64,000 nt of DNA from Saccharothrix australiensis (GCF_003634935.1 NZ_RBXO01000001.1:558001-622000), one strand, 5' to 3'; shown: positions 6,488 to 17,061, numbered from the stretch's first letter. Numbers and translations are program-made. Notes: generated from the sequence alone by a model not told the origin.

Positions 6488-8836
6488 GTGGCGCTCGCCC
6501 TCTATCGCAAGTACCGGCCGGCCACCTTCGCGGAGGTGGTCGGGCAGGAGCACGTCACCGACCCGCTGCGCACGGCGCTCGGGGCGGGGCGGGTCAACCA
6601 CGCCTACCTGTTCTCCGGGCCGCGCGGCTGCGGCAAGACGTCCTCCGCCCGCATCCTGGCGCGCTCGCTGAACTGCGTGAACGGGCCCACGCCCGACCCG
6701 TGCGGCGAGTGCAACTCGTGCGTCGGGCTCGCGCCGAACGGCGTGGGCAGCGTCGACGTGGTGGAGCTGGACGCCGCCTCGCACGGCGGCGTGGACGACG
6801 CGCGCGAGCTGCGCGACAAGGCGTTCTACGCGCCGGCGGAATCGCGCTACCGGGTGTTCATCATCGACGAGGCGCACATGGTCACGACGCAGGGCTTCAA
6901 CGCCCTGCTGAAGATCGTGGAGGAGCCGCCGGAGCACCTGATCTTCATCTTCGCGACCACCGAGCCGGACAAGGTGCTGCCCACCATCCGGTCGCGGACG
7001 CACCACTACCCGTTCCGGTTGATCCCGCCGTCCTCGATGCGTGCGCTGCTGGAGCGCAACTGCGCCGCCGAGGGCGTGGCGGTGGAGCCGTCGGTGTTCC
7101 CGCTGGTGATCCGGGCGGGTGGCGGTTCGGCGCGGGACACGCAGTCGGTGATGGACCAGCTGCTGTCCGGTGCCGGCCCCGAAGGGGTGACCTACGAGCG
7201 GGCGATCGCGCTGCTCGGCGTGACGGACGTGGCGTTGATCGACGACGTGGTGGACGGCCTGTCGGCCGGCGACGGCGCGGCGGTGTTCGGCACCATCGAC
7301 CGGCTGGTCGACGCGGGTCACGACCCGCGCCGGTTCGCGTCCGACCTGCTCGACCGGTTGCGCGACCTGGTGCTGCTGCACGCGGTGCCGGACGCGGCGG
7401 ACCGCGGCCTGGTGTCCGCGCCGGACGACGTGCTGGCGAAGATGACGGCGCAGCGCGAGGCGACCCGGCCGGCGACGGTCACCCGGTGGGCGGAGGTCCT
7501 GCACCAGGGGCTGACGGAGATGCGCGGCTCGACCGCGCCCCGGCTGCTGCTGGAGCTGGTGTCGGCGCGGATGCTGCTGCCGTCGGCCAGTGACGCGGAG
7601 TCCGCCGTGCTGCAACGGGTCGAGCGCTTGGAGCGGTACGGCCCGCCGGCGGGTGCCGCCGGTCACGCGGGTTCGGGTGGTGCCGGTCACGCCGGCGCTG
7701 GATCGGGTGGTGCCGGTTCCGGTGGTGCGCCGGGTGGTGCCGGGCCCGGTGGTGCCGGGTCGGGTGGTGTCGCGCAAGGTGGTGTCGGGCCCGGTGGTGT
7801 CGCGCCGGGTGGTCCGGCCGGTGCGGGCGGGCGCTTCCAGCGGCCGTCGCAGCGCGCCGCCGCGCCGCCCGCCGACGGCGCTCCGGCGCGTGCGGCGGGT
7901 CCGCCCGCGCCCGAGCCCGCTCCGCACGCGTCGAGCGGGTCCGCCCCGGTGCGGCCGTCGGGTGCCGTCGGGTCGTCGGGTGGGTCCGCTCCCGTCGGGG
8001 CCTCGGGTGGCGCCGTGCCGCCGGGTGGACCGGTGTCGTCGGGTGGCGCCCTGCCGCCGAGCGGTGCCGGGCAGTCTGGTGATGCCGGGCAGTCTGGTGA
8101 TGCCGGGCAGTCGGGTGGGTCGGTGCCGTCCGGTGGTGCCGTGCCGTCCGGTGCCGTGCCGCCGAGCGGTGCGGTCCCGGCGGGTGGCCCCGCGTCCGCG
8201 CACCAGGCGGGCGGTGGCGAGCCCGCCGCCGACCAGGTCGCGGCGCAGGCGGCGCAGGCACCGGCGTCCGGGGTCGACGTGGCGGAGATCCGCCGGCGCT
8301 GGCCCGAGCTGTGCGGCATCGTGCGCGGCATCGCCGGCCCCAGTGCGGGCGCGCTGCTCACCAACGCCACCATCGGCGCGGTCGAGGGCACCTCCGTCAC
8401 CGTCAGCCACACGTCCGCGCCGCTGGCGCGGCGGCTCGCCGAGCAGCGCAACACCGACGCGATCGCGACCGCGTTCGGCCAGGTCTTCGGCGGCACGTGG
8501 CAGGTGGCCTGCGTCCACGGGACGCCCGCCGCCGCGCCCGTCCGGTCCGCGCCGCCGTCCCGGCCGCAGCGGCCCGCGCCCACCCGCCCCAGCCAGGCGT
8601 CCCGCGCCGCCGAGCCGAGCAGGCAGCCGCCGTCCCGGTCGGCGCCCGTCGACGACGTCCCGCCGCCGCCCGAGCCGCCGGAGCCCGACGAGCCCCTCCC
8701 GCCGGAACCGGTGGACGAGGAGGAGATGCTCGCCGAGGCGGCCCGGCCCGGTGCCGCCGGCGACCAGCTCGACCCCGAGGCGGTCGTGCTCAAGCTCCTC
8801 GCCGACGAGCTGGGTGCTCGGCCGCTGAAGAGCTGA
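6488..8836 (+). CDS. dnaX: DNA polymerase III subunits gamma and tau
   Basis: A 782-residue clamp-loader ATPase that loads the beta clamp and links replisome parts. The AAA+ domain spans about residues 1-220 with Walker A GPRGCGKT, a Cys zinc site (CGECNSC), Walker B IIDEAHM and the sensor segment [11 protein letters not shown]; a collar domain follows to about 370. Residues about 395-590 are a low-complexity Gly/Ser/Ala/Pro linker with short tandem repeats. A conserved tau-like domain lies near 600-680, then a Pro/Glu-rich tail. GTG 6488 gives the standard N-terminus [11 protein letters not shown]. It lies between the SRP RNA and ybaB, as in M. tuberculosis. Confidence 0.97.
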   Translation: MALALYRKYRPATFAEVVGQEHVTDPLRTALGAGRVNHAYLFSGPRGCGKTSSARILARSLNCVNGPTPDPCGECNSCVGLAPNGVGSVDVVELDAASHGGVDDARELRDKAFYAPAESRYRVFIIDEAHMVTTQGFNALLKIVEEPPEHLIFIFATTEPDKVLPTIRSRTHHYPFRLIPPSSMRALLERNCAAEGVAVEPSVFPLVIRAGGGSARDTQSVMDQLLSGAGPEGVTYERAIALLGVTDVALIDDVVDGLSAGDGAAVFGTIDRLVDAGHDPRRFASDLLDRLRDLVLLHAVPDAADRGLVSAPDDVLAKMTAQREATRPATVTRWAEVLHQGLTEMRGSTAPRLLLELVSARMLLPSASDAESAVLQRVERLERYGPPAGAAGHAGSGGAGHAGAGSGGAGSGGAPGGAGPGGAGSGGVAQGGVGPGGVAPGGPAGAGGRFQRPSQRAAAPPADGAPARAAGPPAPEPAPHASSGSAPVRPSGAVGSSGGSAPVGASGGAVPPGGPVSSGGALPPSGAGQSGDAGQSGDAGQSGGSVPSGGAVPSGAVPPSGAVPAGGPASAHQAGGGEPAADQVAAQAAQAPASGVDVAEIRRRWPELCGIVRGIAGPSAGALLTNATIGAVEGTSVTVSHTSAPLARRLAEQRNTDAIATAFGQVFGGTWQVACVHGTPAAAPVRSAPPSRPQRPAPTRPSQASRAAEPSRQPPSRSAPVDDVPPPPEPPEPDEPLPPEPVDEEEMLAEAARPGAAGDQLDPEAVVLKLLADELGARPLKS
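8065..8118 (+). repeat. 3 x 18-bp in-frame tandem repeat in the dnaX linker
   Basis: The unit TGCCGGGCAGTCTGGTGA occurs at 8065, 8083 and (with changes) 8101, encoding AGQSGD-like hexapeptides. It is the clearest repeat in a low-complexity stretch (about 7660-8260) that probably varies in length between strains by slippage. Confidence 0.8.
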
Positions 8837-8882
8837 TCCGCGCGGCTACCCTGGTGACAAACCCCAACGAGAGGAACCCGCG

Positions 8883-9230
8883 GTGCAACCCGGTGGGCCG
8901 AACATGCAACAGATCCTCCAGCAGGCGCAGAAGATGCAGCAGCAACTCGCCGTCGCCCAGCAGGAGCTGGCCGAAGCCGAGGTGACCGGCACCGCGGGCG
9001 GCGGACTGGTGACCGCCGTGGTGTCCGGTGGCGGTGAGCTGAAGAGCTTGGCCATCGACCCGAAGGTGGTCGACCCGGACGACGTCGAGACGCTGTCCGA
9101 CCTGGTCGTCGCGGCCGTGCGGGACGCGAACCGCGCCGCGCAGGAGCTGGCCGCGCAGAAGATGGGCCCGCTGGCGTCCGGCATGGGCGGCGTGGACGGC
9201 CTCGGTGGCCTGGGCGGGCTGTTCGGCTGA
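8883..9230 (+). CDS. ybaB: YbaB/EbfC family nucleoid-associated protein
   Basis: A 115-residue DNA-binding protein of the YbaB family, which forms dimers that bind and compact DNA. The N-terminus is a Gln/Met-rich helix ([15 protein letters not shown]), followed by the beta-sheet segment with [20 protein letters not shown] and a Gly-rich C-terminal tail. The start is GTG 8883 after AGAGG. It ends in TGATG overlap with recR, a coupling conserved across bacteria that suggests a role in recombination or repair. Confidence 0.93.
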   Translation: MQPGGPNMQQILQQAQKMQQQLAVAQQELAEAEVTGTAGGGLVTAVVSGGGELKSLAIDPKVVDPDDVETLSDLVVAAVRDANRAAQELAAQKMGPLASGMGGVDGLGGLGGLFG

Positions 9231-9823
9231 TGTACGAGGGGCCCGTCCAGGACTTGATCGACGAACTCGGCAGGCTGCCGGGCGTCGGTCCGAAGAGCGC
9301 GCAGCGCATCGCCTTCCACCTGCTCGCGGCGGACCCGGCCGACATCGGCCGGCTCCAGGACGCGCTGCAGAAGGTGAAGGACGGCGTGGTGTTCTGCGAG
9401 GTGTGCGGCAACGTCTCGGCCGAGACGACCTGCCGCATCTGCCGCGACCCGCGCCGCGACCTGACCCTGATCTGCGTGGTCGAGGAGCCGAAGGACGTGC
9501 TGGCGGTCGAGCGGACCCGCGAGTTCAAGGGCCGCTACCACGTGCTGGGCGGCGCGCTGGACCCGTTGTCCGGGGTGGGCCCCGACCAGCTGCGCATCCG
9601 GCAGCTGCTGACCAGGATCGGCACCGACGTCAACGAGATCATCATCGCGACCGACCCGAACACCGAGGGCGAGGCGACCGCGACCTACCTGGTCCGGATG
9701 CTGCGCGACTTCCCCGGCCTCACCGTGACGCGGTTGGCGTCGGGGCTGCCGATGGGCGGCGACCTGGAGTTCGCGGACGAGCTGACGCTGGGCCGGGCGC
9801 TGTCCGGTCGGCGGAGCATGTGA
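9230..9823 (+). CDS. recR: Recombination protein RecR
   Basis: A 197-residue protein that acts with RecO and RecF to load RecA on gapped DNA. It has an N-terminal helix-hairpin-helix ([17 protein letters not shown]), a four-Cys zinc finger near residues 55-70 ([18 protein letters not shown]), and a C-terminal Toprim domain with [12 protein letters not shown] and a conserved GEATATYL segment. Length matches the family. The start overlaps the ybaB stop by one base, and the stop overlaps the next gene's GTG. Confidence 0.97.
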   Translation: MYEGPVQDLIDELGRLPGVGPKSAQRIAFHLLAADPADIGRLQDALQKVKDGVVFCEVCGNVSAETTCRICRDPRRDLTLICVVEEPKDVLAVERTREFKGRYHVLGGALDPLSGVGPDQLRIRQLLTRIGTDVNEIIIATDPNTEGEATATYLVRMLRDFPGLTVTRLASGLPMGGDLEFADELTLGRALSGRRSM

Positions 9824-10305
9824 GGCTGATCGCGGTCGACGGGCCGTCCGGGTCGGGCAAGTCGACCTACGCGGCGTCGCTGGCGGCCGAGCTGGGCGCG
9901 ACCGTGGTGCCGACCGATCACTTCGCGACCTGGACGGACCCGGTGTCGTGGTGGCCGCGGCTGGTGTCCGGCGTGCTGGTGCCGCTGTGGGCGGGCCGGC
10001 CGGGCCGGTACCGGCGCGTGGACTGGTCCGAGGGGTGGCCGCGCGAGGGCGACTGGGTGACCGTGGAGGTGCCCGAGGTGCTCGTGATCGAGGGCGTGTC
10101 GGCGGCGCGGCGGTCGATCGCGGACCGGTTGGACGAGGCGGTGTGGGTCGAGCTGCCGGACGAGCGGGAGCGGCTGGAGCGGGCCGTCGCGCGGGACGGC
10201 GAGGCGAGCCGCGCGCACCTCGTGCGGTGGCAGGCGTTCGAGCGGGGTTGGTTCGCGGTGGACGGGACGCGCGACCGCGCCGACCGGATCGTGACCGTGA
10301 GCTGA
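9820..10305 (+). CDS. P-loop kinase-like protein (uridine kinase-like)
   Basis: A 161-residue protein with an N-terminal Walker A motif ([11 protein letters not shown]) and a later [18 protein letters not shown] segment like the LID region of nucleoside kinases of the uridine kinase group. GTG 9820 overlaps the recR stop by four bases (GTGA), so it is translationally coupled. The substrate is unknown. It is shorter than true uridine kinases and may act on another small molecule. Confidence 0.75.
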   Translation: MRLIAVDGPSGSGKSTYAASLAAELGATVVPTDHFATWTDPVSWWPRLVSGVLVPLWAGRPGRYRRVDWSEGWPREGDWVTVEVPEVLVIEGVSAARRSIADRLDEAVWVELPDERERLERAVARDGEASRAHLVRWQAFERGWFAVDGTRDRADRIVTVS

Positions 10306-10652
10306 CCGGGCCGTGAGCTGATCGGGCCGGGCTGACCGGGCCTGCGGGCGGTGCGCGCCCGGCCGGCGTGCTCGACGGCGGTGCGCCGCTGGTCGGGGTT
10401 GGTTCGGCGGCCGGGCGGTGGCGCACGGGGGCGTCGCCAGGCGGCTGGGCGTGGCGCCCTCCACCGCCCTGGACCGGGTCCGCGTGGCGGTGGTGAGCGG
10501 TTCGGTGGTCGGGCGGCGATGCGGGTCAATCGATCAGCATCGCACGGGGCACCGACACTCCGGAGCGGAAGCGCCCCCGACTTCATTCTCCCACCGGGCA
10601 CCGACAATCCGGGCTGATCGCCCCCTGGGGCTCATTGTCCCACCCGACACCG
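10306..10652. other. Intergenic region without a recognisable gene
   Basis: No supported coding frame is seen. The stretch begins with near-repeats of GAGCTGACCGGGCC and later contains three spaced copies of a CACCGACA motif (near 10550, 10600 and 10645) that run into the 19-bp tandem array. It separates the recR operon from the convergent SARP gene. Confidence 0.5.
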
Positions 10653-10766
10653 ACAAGCGCGTTCAGCACGGACAGGCGCGTTCAGCACGGACAGGCGCGT
10701 TCAGCACGGACAGGCGCGTTCAGCACCGACAAGCGCGTTCCGGACCGACAAGCGCGTCCCGCACGG
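10653..10766. repeat. Six tandem copies of a 19-bp repeat
   Basis: The unit ACAGGCGCGTTCAGCACGG repeats head to tail at 10653, 10672, 10691, 10710, 10729 and 10748. The middle copies are near perfect and the last two diverge. There are no spacers, so this is not a CRISPR array. The last unit ends 78 bp past the SARP gene's 3' end. Confidence 0.9.
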
Positions 10767-10843
10767 CACCGACGGACGCCGTGCACCCGCCGCGTTCCCG
10801 TCGTGGACCGGAGGGCCGGCCGCGGCGCGCTCGGCGGGCCCGC

Positions 10844-13800
10844 TCAGCGGTCCAGCGCCGCCCGCACCACGGCGGCCTCCGGCGCGCCGATCGCCGTGAA
10901 GCACTCCAGCGCCGTCGTCCAGTGGTCGCGCGCCGCGGCCAGGTCGCCGGTGCTCGCCGCCGCGTCACCGGCCACGTGCGCCGCCCGCGCCTGCACGAAC
11001 CGCTGACCGGTGGAGCAGCTCAGCTCCAGCGAGCGCTCCGCGAACCGCACCGCCTCCGCCACGTCGCCCTGGTCGAGGCGGATGCGGCCCAGCAGCGCCA
11101 GCACCTCCACCTCGGCCAGGCGCAGCCGGTAGCGGACGGCGCTGTCCAGGGCCTGCGTGGCGGAGTACCGCGCCTCGTCCAGCCTGCCCGCCGAGCGGTG
11201 CGCCAGCGCCAGGCCGCGGCGGGCCGCGCAGATGCCCCACGGGTAGCCGGTCTCCTCCGCGATCCGCAGCGCCTCGGTGTGCCGCTCCACCGCCTCGCCG
11301 TGCCGACCCTCCCCGTGCAGCGCCTCGCCCAGCACGTTCTTCGCGTCGCACACGCCCTTGAGGTTGCCGAGCTGGTCGGCGATGCCCAGCGCCCGTGACG
11401 CCTCGGAGATCGCGTCGGCGAACCGGCCCCGCATCACGTACGTGTGCGCCAGGCCCTCGTGCGGGATGTGCGCGAAACCCCGCGCGCTGGCCCGTTCGTA
11501 CAGGTCGCCCGCCCGCTCGTAGAGTTCCGCCGCGCGTTCCGGCCGGCCCTGGAACAGGTGCACCTCGGCCAGCGCCCGGTAGCTGTCGGCCTGGGTGATC
11601 CACACGCCCAGGCGGTTGCCGACGTCGAGCGAGCGCTCGAACGACGACACCGCCCGGTCCAGCTGACCCAGTTGCAGGTACACGCCGCCGAGGTTGAGGA
11701 GCGCGATGCCCTCCTGCTGCAACGCGCCGATGCCGCGCGTGATCACCAGCGCCCGCTCCAGGCAGTCGGCGGCCTGCTCCAGCTCGCCCAGGTCGATGTA
11801 GACGCCGCCCAGGTTCGCCAGCACGGCGGCCTCGGCGGCGGGCGCGGCGCCGGTGCGCTGCTGGATCGGGATGGCGCGGCGGAAGTAGTCGACCGCCACC
11901 CGGTGCTGGCCGATCGCCCAGTACAACACGCCCAGCGACGACAGCATCGCGACCTCGCCGACCGGGTCGCCGATCGCCTGGGCCACCATCAGCCCGGCCT
12001 TCGCCGTGGCCAGCCACTCGACGGGCAGGCCCTGCGCGTAGAAGTAGCGGCGCAGCGCGTCGGCCAGCTGCCAGCAGTCGCTGTCCGGCTGCCGGTCGGT
12101 CGAGTGCAGGACCAGCGCGACCAGGTTCGCGCGCTCGGCGTCCAGCCACGCCAACGCCTCCGCGGGCGTGGAGAACAGGCGCGGCGCGACACCGGACTCC
12201 ACCGCGTCGCGCGGCAGGCGCATGAGGGTCGCCTTCACCGTGTCGGTCGCGTTGTCCACCGACCGGATCGACCAGTCCAGCAGCCTGCGGTGGGCCTGCG
12301 CGCTCTCCGCCGGGTCGTCCTCGAACGCCAGGCGCTCGGCCGCGTAGTCCCGCAGCAGGTCGTGGAACTGGTAGCGGCCAGGCGCGTGGTTGTCCACGAG
12401 GTTCGCCGTCGCCAGGCGGTCCAGCCTGCGCCGCGCGTCCTGGGTGGTCAGGCCGCCCAGCGCCGCCGCCACGTCCGGCGTTATGTCGCCGGGCGCGAGG
12501 CTGAGCAGCCGGAACAGCGACGCGAGTTCCGGCTTCAGCGCCGTGTAGGACAGGTCGAACGCCGCGTGCACGGCCGCCCGCTCGTCGCCCTCGACCGCCA
12601 GCGCCGCCAGCCGGTTGCCCGCCCGCAGCTCCTCCACGTACGACGCGATGGTGGTCTCCGGCCGGGACAGCAGGTTCGCCGCCGCGATCCGCAGCGCCAG
12701 CGGCAGGTGCGCGCACAGCTCGGCCAGCTCGTCGGCCGCCTCCGCCTGCTCGGCCACCACGTCCTCGCCGAGCATCCCGGCCAGCAGCGCCCTGGTCTCC
12801 TCGGCGTCGAGGACGTCCAGCCGCACGTTGGACGCCGCGTGGCTGACCGCGAGGCCGCGCAGGGTGTCCCGGCTCGTCACGAGCACCGCGCACCCCGGCG
12901 AGCCGGGCAGCAGCGGCCGGATCTGCTCGGCGTTGGCCGCGTTGTCCAGCACCAGCAGCACCTGCTGGTCGGTCAGCCGGGACCGGAACATCGCCTCCTG
13001 CTCGTCCTGGTCCAGCGGCACCGACTCCGGCGGCACGCCTTGCGCGCGCAGGAACCGGGGCAGCACGTCCACGGCGTTCAGCGGCGGGCCCTGGGCGTAG
13101 CCGCGCAGGTTGACGTAGAGCTGCCCGTCCGGGAAGTACCGCCGCATCTTGTGCGCCGCGTGCACGGCCAGCGCGGTCTTGCCCACGCCCGGCGGACCGG
13201 CCAGCGTCACCACCGGCACGCCCTGCGCCGTCCGCAGCAGCGCCTCGATCAGCTGGACGGCCTGCTCGCGCCCGACGAAGTCGCCGATGTCGGCGGGCAG
13301 CTGCGACGGGACCACCCGGTCCCGCCGCGCGGGCGCGGTCGAGCCGAGGTCGAGCGCCGCCGCGCCGCTGAGCACCTGCTGGTGCACGCGCCGCAGCTCG
13401 TCGCCGGGGTCGATGCCCAGCTCCTCCGCCAGCAGGTCGCTGACCTTGCGGTACGCGCCCAGCGCGTCGGCCTGCCTGCCCGACCGGTACAGCGCCACCA
13501 TCAGCTGCGACCACAGCCGTTCCCGCAGCGGGTGCTCGCTGGTCAGCCGGTACAGCTCGGGGATCAGCTCGGCGTGCCTGCCCAGCTCCAGGTCGACCTC
13601 GACGCGCCGCTCCTCCACGTGCAGCCGGCGCTCGCCGAGCCGGGGCACCTCGTCGCGGTGCAGCACCTCCGACGGCACGTCGACCATCGCCGGGCCGCGC
13701 CACAGCCCCAGCGCGGCGGTGAAGATCGCCGACGCCGACTCCAGCCTGCCCGCCGCCCGCTCCTGCTCGCCCTCCTCGACCAGCTGCTCGAACCGGACCA

Positions 13801-14101
13801 CGTCGATCGTGCGCTCGTCGACGTCGATCAGGTAGGCGTCGGGCACGGTGCGGATCGGCACCGCCGGGCCGAGGACCTGCCGAAGCCTCATCACGTAGGT
13901 CTGGAGCGTGCCGCGCGCGCGGGCGGGCGGCTCGGCGCCCCAGATGTGCTCCGCCAGCTCGTCCACGGACACGCTCGACCCGGCGCGCATCAGCAGCGAC
14001 ACGAGCAGCGAGCGCTGGCGACCTGCCCGGACCACCACCTGCTCGCCGTCGACCAGCACCTGCAACGGCCCGAGGACGCGGAACTCGACCTGTGGGCCCA
14101 T
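10844..14101 (-). CDS. SARP-type regulator with NB-ARC and TPR domains (AfsR-like)
   Basis: A 1085-residue transcription factor of the AfsR/DnrI/RedD group, whose members activate secondary-metabolite or developmental genes. An OmpR-type winged helix occupies about residues 1-95 and a BTAD domain about 96-245. An NB-ARC ATPase (Walker A GPPGVGKT near 303, Walker B LLVLDNA) runs to about 540. A long TPR array with repeated LGGVYxxLGxLxxA units covers about 690-1040. The ATG is preceded by GGGGAGG. It is divergent from the peptide importer operon, which it may control; no heptamer array of classic SARP type is obvious. Confidence 0.93.
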   Translation of the reverse strand: MGPQVEFRVLGPLQVLVDGEQVVVRAGRQRSLLVSLLMRAGSSVSVDELAEHIWGAEPPARARGTLQTYVMRLRQVLGPAVPIRTVPDAYLIDVDERTIDVVRFEQLVEEGEQERAAGRLESASAIFTAALGLWRGPAMVDVPSEVLHRDEVPRLGERRLHVEERRVEVDLELGRHAELIPELYRLTSEHPLRERLWSQLMVALYRSGRQADALGAYRKVSDLLAEELGIDPGDELRRVHQQVLSGAAALDLGSTAPARRDRVVPSQLPADIGDFVGREQAVQLIEALLRTAQGVPVVTLAGPPGVGKTALAVHAAHKMRRYFPDGQLYVNLRGYAQGPPLNAVDVLPRFLRAQGVPPESVPLDQDEQEAMFRSRLTDQQVLLVLDNAANAEQIRPLLPGSPGCAVLVTSRDTLRGLAVSHAASNVRLDVLDAEETRALLAGMLGEDVVAEQAEAADELAELCAHLPLALRIAAANLLSRPETTIASYVEELRAGNRLAALAVEGDERAAVHAAFDLSYTALKPELASLFRLLSLAPGDITPDVAAALGGLTTQDARRRLDRLATANLVDNHAPGRYQFHDLLRDYAAERLAFEDDPAESAQAHRRLLDWSIRSVDNATDTVKATLMRLPRDAVESGVAPRLFSTPAEALAWLDAERANLVALVLHSTDRQPDSDCWQLADALRRYFYAQGLPVEWLATAKAGLMVAQAIGDPVGEVAMLSSLGVLYWAIGQHRVAVDYFRRAIPIQQRTGAAPAAEAAVLANLGGVYIDLGELEQAADCLERALVITRGIGALQQEGIALLNLGGVYLQLGQLDRAVSSFERSLDVGNRLGVWITQADSYRALAEVHLFQGRPERAAELYERAGDLYERASARGFAHIPHEGLAHTYVMRGRFADAISEASRALGIADQLGNLKGVCDAKNVLGEALHGEGRHGEAVERHTEALRIAEETGYPWGICAARRGLALAHRSAGRLDEARYSATQALDSAVRYRLRLAEVEVLALLGRIRLDQGDVAEAVRFAERSLELSCSTGQRFVQARAAHVAGDAAASTGDLAAARDHWTTALECFTAIGAPEAAVVRAALDR

Positions 14102-14333
14102 CCCCGACCTCCCCTCCGCGCGCGTGCGGGTTTCTGTTGTCCGTTGTACAGCGTAGGAGAGCGTTTGCCCGACGGTCCGTCGTCACGTTGGGTCAACGCG
14201 TGTGCGCCGGAAGCACGTGAATGCCGATTCGCGTGGCCGTATCGTGACCTGGCTTACCTCCTGAAGGGTTGCGGTGACCGGTTAGTGTCGCTGACCACAC
14301 CGTGAGATCCCGGATTTCCACTAGGGGTGTTTG

Positions 14334-16019
14334 ATGGCTCATTCCCGAACGGCCCGGCGCCGCCGCTGGACGGCCGCGATCGGCCTGACCGGCGTCGCCG
14401 CGCTCGCACTGTCCGCCTGCGTGCAATCGAACCGCGGTGAGGAATCCGGGTCCGGCAAGGTCGGCGGCACGCTGACCTTCGGCGCGGCGGGCGCGCCCAA
14501 GGGGTTCGACCCGTTCTACGCGACCGACGGCGAGACGTTCCGCGTGTCCCGGCAGATGTACGAGGGGCTGGTCGGGTTCAAGCCGGGCACCGCCGAGGTC
14601 GAGGCCGCGCTCGCGACCAAGTGGGAGCCGTCCACCGACGGTCGCACGTGGACGTTCACACTCAAGGAGAATGTGAAATTCCACGACGGCACTCCGTTCA
14701 ACGCTGAAGCGGTGTGCTTCAACTTCAACCGCTGGTTCAACCAGAAGGGCGCCGGTCAGAGCGAAGCCGTTTCGCAGTACTGGCTGGACAACTTCGGCGG
14801 CTTCGCGGACACCCCGGACAAGCCGTCGCTGTTCAAGTCCTGCGCGGCCAAGGACCCGAAGACCGCGGTGGTCGAGCTGACCAAGGCGACCTCGCAGTTC
14901 CCGTCGGTGCTGGGCTTCCCGTCCTTCTCGATGTCCAGCCCCGAGGCGCTGAAGAAGTACGAGGCCGACAACGTCGTGCAGGTCGGCGAGAGCATCACCT
15001 ACCCGCCGTACGCGAACGAGCACCCGACCGGCACCGGGCCGTTCAAGTTCAGCAAGTTCGACAAGGCCAACAACGTGGTGGAGATCGTCCGCAACGAGGA
15101 CTACCACGGCACGAAGGCCAAGCTGGACAAGGTCGTCTTCCGCATCATCCCGGACGAGACCGCGCGGAAGCAGGCGCTGAAGGCCGGCGACATCGACGGC
15201 TACGACCTGCCCAACGCCGCCGACTGGGCCGGCCTGAAGTCCGACGGCTTCGACGTCAAGGTCCGCCCGGCGTTCAACGTGCTGTACCTGGGCATCAACC
15301 AGCTCAACAACCCCAAGCTCCAGGACCTCCGCGTCCGCCAGGCGCTGATGTACGCGATCAACCGCGAGCAGCTGGTCAAGTCGCAGCTGCCCGAGGGCGC
15401 GACCGTCGCCAGCCAGTTCATGCCGCCGCTGGTCGACGGCTACGACGACAAGCTGACCCCGGTGAAGTTCGACACCGAGAGGGCGAAGTCGCTGCTGGCC
15501 GAGGCGGGCGCGAGCGACCTGACGCTGAAGTTCTACTGGCCCACCGAGGTCACCCGCCCGTACATGCCGAGCCCGAAGGACCTCTACGGCGCGATCGCGG
15601 GCGACCTGGAGAAGGCGGGCATCAAGCTGGAGCCGACCAGCAAGCCGTGGAACGGCGGCTACCTCACCGACGTCGACCAGGGCGTGCCGGACCTGTTCAT
15701 GCTCGGCTGGACCGGTGACAACGGCACCCCGCAGAACTGGATCGGCACGTTCTTCGGCCGCACCGACAACCGGTTCAACACCGGCAAGTCGCCGTGGGGC
15801 AAGGAGCTGGCCGACAAGCTGGCCGCGGCGAACGCCGAGCCGGACGAGGTCAAGCGCAGCGCCCTGTACAAGGAGCTGAACAAGAAGATCGTGGAGGAGT
15901 ACCTGCCCGCCGTGCCGATCTCGCACTCCCCGCCGGCGCTGGTCTTCAAGAAGGAGATCCAGGGCGTCACGCCGAGCCCGCTGACCGACGAGCGGTTCGG
16001 CTCGGCCACCAAGGGCTGA
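14334..16019 (+). CDS. Peptide ABC transporter substrate-binding lipoprotein (SBP family 5)
   Basis: A 561-residue lipoprotein that captures oligopeptides or similar solutes outside the membrane. The signal sequence ends in lipobox LSAC near residue 24. Family 5 features follow: GGTLTFGAAGAPKGFDP, the NVKFHDGTPFNAEAV segment, and LRVRQALMYAINREQL. ATG 14334 is preferred over the adjacent TTG 14331. It leads a five-gene operon (binding protein, two permeases, two ATPases) and is divergent from a SARP regulator. The substrate cannot be told from sequence. Confidence 0.93.
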   Translation: MAHSRTARRRRWTAAIGLTGVAALALSACVQSNRGEESGSGKVGGTLTFGAAGAPKGFDPFYATDGETFRVSRQMYEGLVGFKPGTAEVEAALATKWEPSTDGRTWTFTLKENVKFHDGTPFNAEAVCFNFNRWFNQKGAGQSEAVSQYWLDNFGGFADTPDKPSLFKSCAAKDPKTAVVELTKATSQFPSVLGFPSFSMSSPEALKKYEADNVVQVGESITYPPYANEHPTGTGPFKFSKFDKANNVVEIVRNEDYHGTKAKLDKVVFRIIPDETARKQALKAGDIDGYDLPNAADWAGLKSDGFDVKVRPAFNVLYLGINQLNNPKLQDLRVRQALMYAINREQLVKSQLPEGATVASQFMPPLVDGYDDKLTPVKFDTERAKSLLAEAGASDLTLKFYWPTEVTRPYMPSPKDLYGAIAGDLEKAGIKLEPTSKPWNGGYLTDVDQGVPDLFMLGWTGDNGTPQNWIGTFFGRTDNRFNTGKSPWGKELADKLAAANAEPDEVKRSALYKELNKKIVEEYLPAVPISHSPPALVFKKEIQGVTPSPLTDERFGSATKG

Positions 16020-16050
16020 CGGACCGCGGACAGGAACGACGGGTAGTCCC

Positions 16051-17055
16051 ATGCTCCGCTACACGATCCGGCGGCTCATCCAGCTGGTCGGCGTGGTGCT
16101 GGTGCTGTCCCTGCTGCTCTTCGCGTGGCTGCGCGCTCTCCCCGGAGGACCGGTCTCGGCCCTCCTGGGAGAGCGCTCCACGCCCGAGTCGCGGGAAGCC
16201 CTCACCAAGCTGCTCGGCTTGGACCAGCCGATCATCGTGCAGTACTTCAAGTTCCTCGGTCGAGCGGCGTCCGGCGACTTCGGCACCTCACTCGGTGTCC
16301 AGCAGGGCGACTCGGCGATGGAGATCTTCCTCCAGCGGTTCCCCGCCACCATCGAGCTGAGCGCCCTGGCGATCGTGATCGCCATCGCGCTCGGCATCCC
16401 CCTGGGTTACCTGGCGGCCAAGCGGCGCGGCGGCTGGTTCGACAACGTCAGCGTCGCCGGCTCGCTGATCGGTGTCGCGGTGCCGGTGTTCTTCCTGGCC
16501 TACGTGCTCAAGGACGTGCTGTCGTCCGTGCTGGGCCTGCCGACGGAAGGCCGCCAGGACGCCATCAACGCGACCCGCGTGACCGGGTTCTTCGTGTTCG
16601 ACGGCGTGATCACGGGCGAGTGGGACGCGGCGCTCAACGCGCTGGAGCACCTCATCCTGCCCGCCATCGCGCTGTCCACGATCCCGTTCGCGGTGGTCTT
16701 CCGGATCACCCGCGCGGCCGTCCTCGACGTGCTCGACGAGGACTTCGTGCGCACGGCCGAGTCCAAGGGCCTCACCGCGCCGGTCATCCGGCGGCGGCAC
16801 GTGCTGCGGAACGCGATGCTCCCGGTGGTGACCACGATCGGCCTCCAGACCGGCGCGCTGCTCGCGGGGGCGGTGCTCACCGAGAAGGTGTTCTCCTTCG
16901 CCGGCGTCGGGCAGGCGCTGGCGATCGGGTTCGAGCGCCGGGACTACCCCGTGCTGCTGGTGCTGATCATCATGGCCACGGTCGTCTACGTGGTGGTCAA
17001 CCTCCTGGTGGACCTCTCGTACGCGCTCATCGACCCGCGGATCAGGACGAGGTAG
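16051..17055 (+). CDS. Peptide ABC transporter permease (DppB-like)
   Basis: A 334-residue inner-membrane permease. It begins with the typical MLRYTIRRLIQL segment, has about six hydrophobic helices, and carries the EAA-like loop DFVRTAESKGLTAPVIRRRHVLRNA that contacts the ATPase. It lies 31 bp downstream of the binding protein and 6 bp upstream of the second permease. Confidence 0.94.
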   Translation: MLRYTIRRLIQLVGVVLVLSLLLFAWLRALPGGPVSALLGERSTPESREALTKLLGLDQPIIVQYFKFLGRAASGDFGTSLGVQQGDSAMEIFLQRFPATIELSALAIVIAIALGIPLGYLAAKRRGGWFDNVSVAGSLIGVAVPVFFLAYVLKDVLSSVLGLPTEGRQDAINATRVTGFFVFDGVITGEWDAALNALEHLILPAIALSTIPFAVVFRITRAAVLDVLDEDFVRTAESKGLTAPVIRRRHVLRNAMLPVVTTIGLQTGALLAGAVLTEKVFSFAGVGQALAIGFERRDYPVLLVLIIMATVVYVVVNLLVDLSYALIDPRIRTR

Positions 17056-17061
17056 GCCGCG

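Noticed and set aside
6137..8518. Long open frame antisense to dnaX
   Set aside because: It is a shadow of dnaX codon bias in high-GC DNA, composed of low-complexity Arg/Gly/Thr; the short stretch around 6190-6245 with better-looking residues has no start and no family.
10653..10766. Possible CRISPR array
   Set aside because: The 19-bp units abut each other with no spacers and there are no cas genes in the window.
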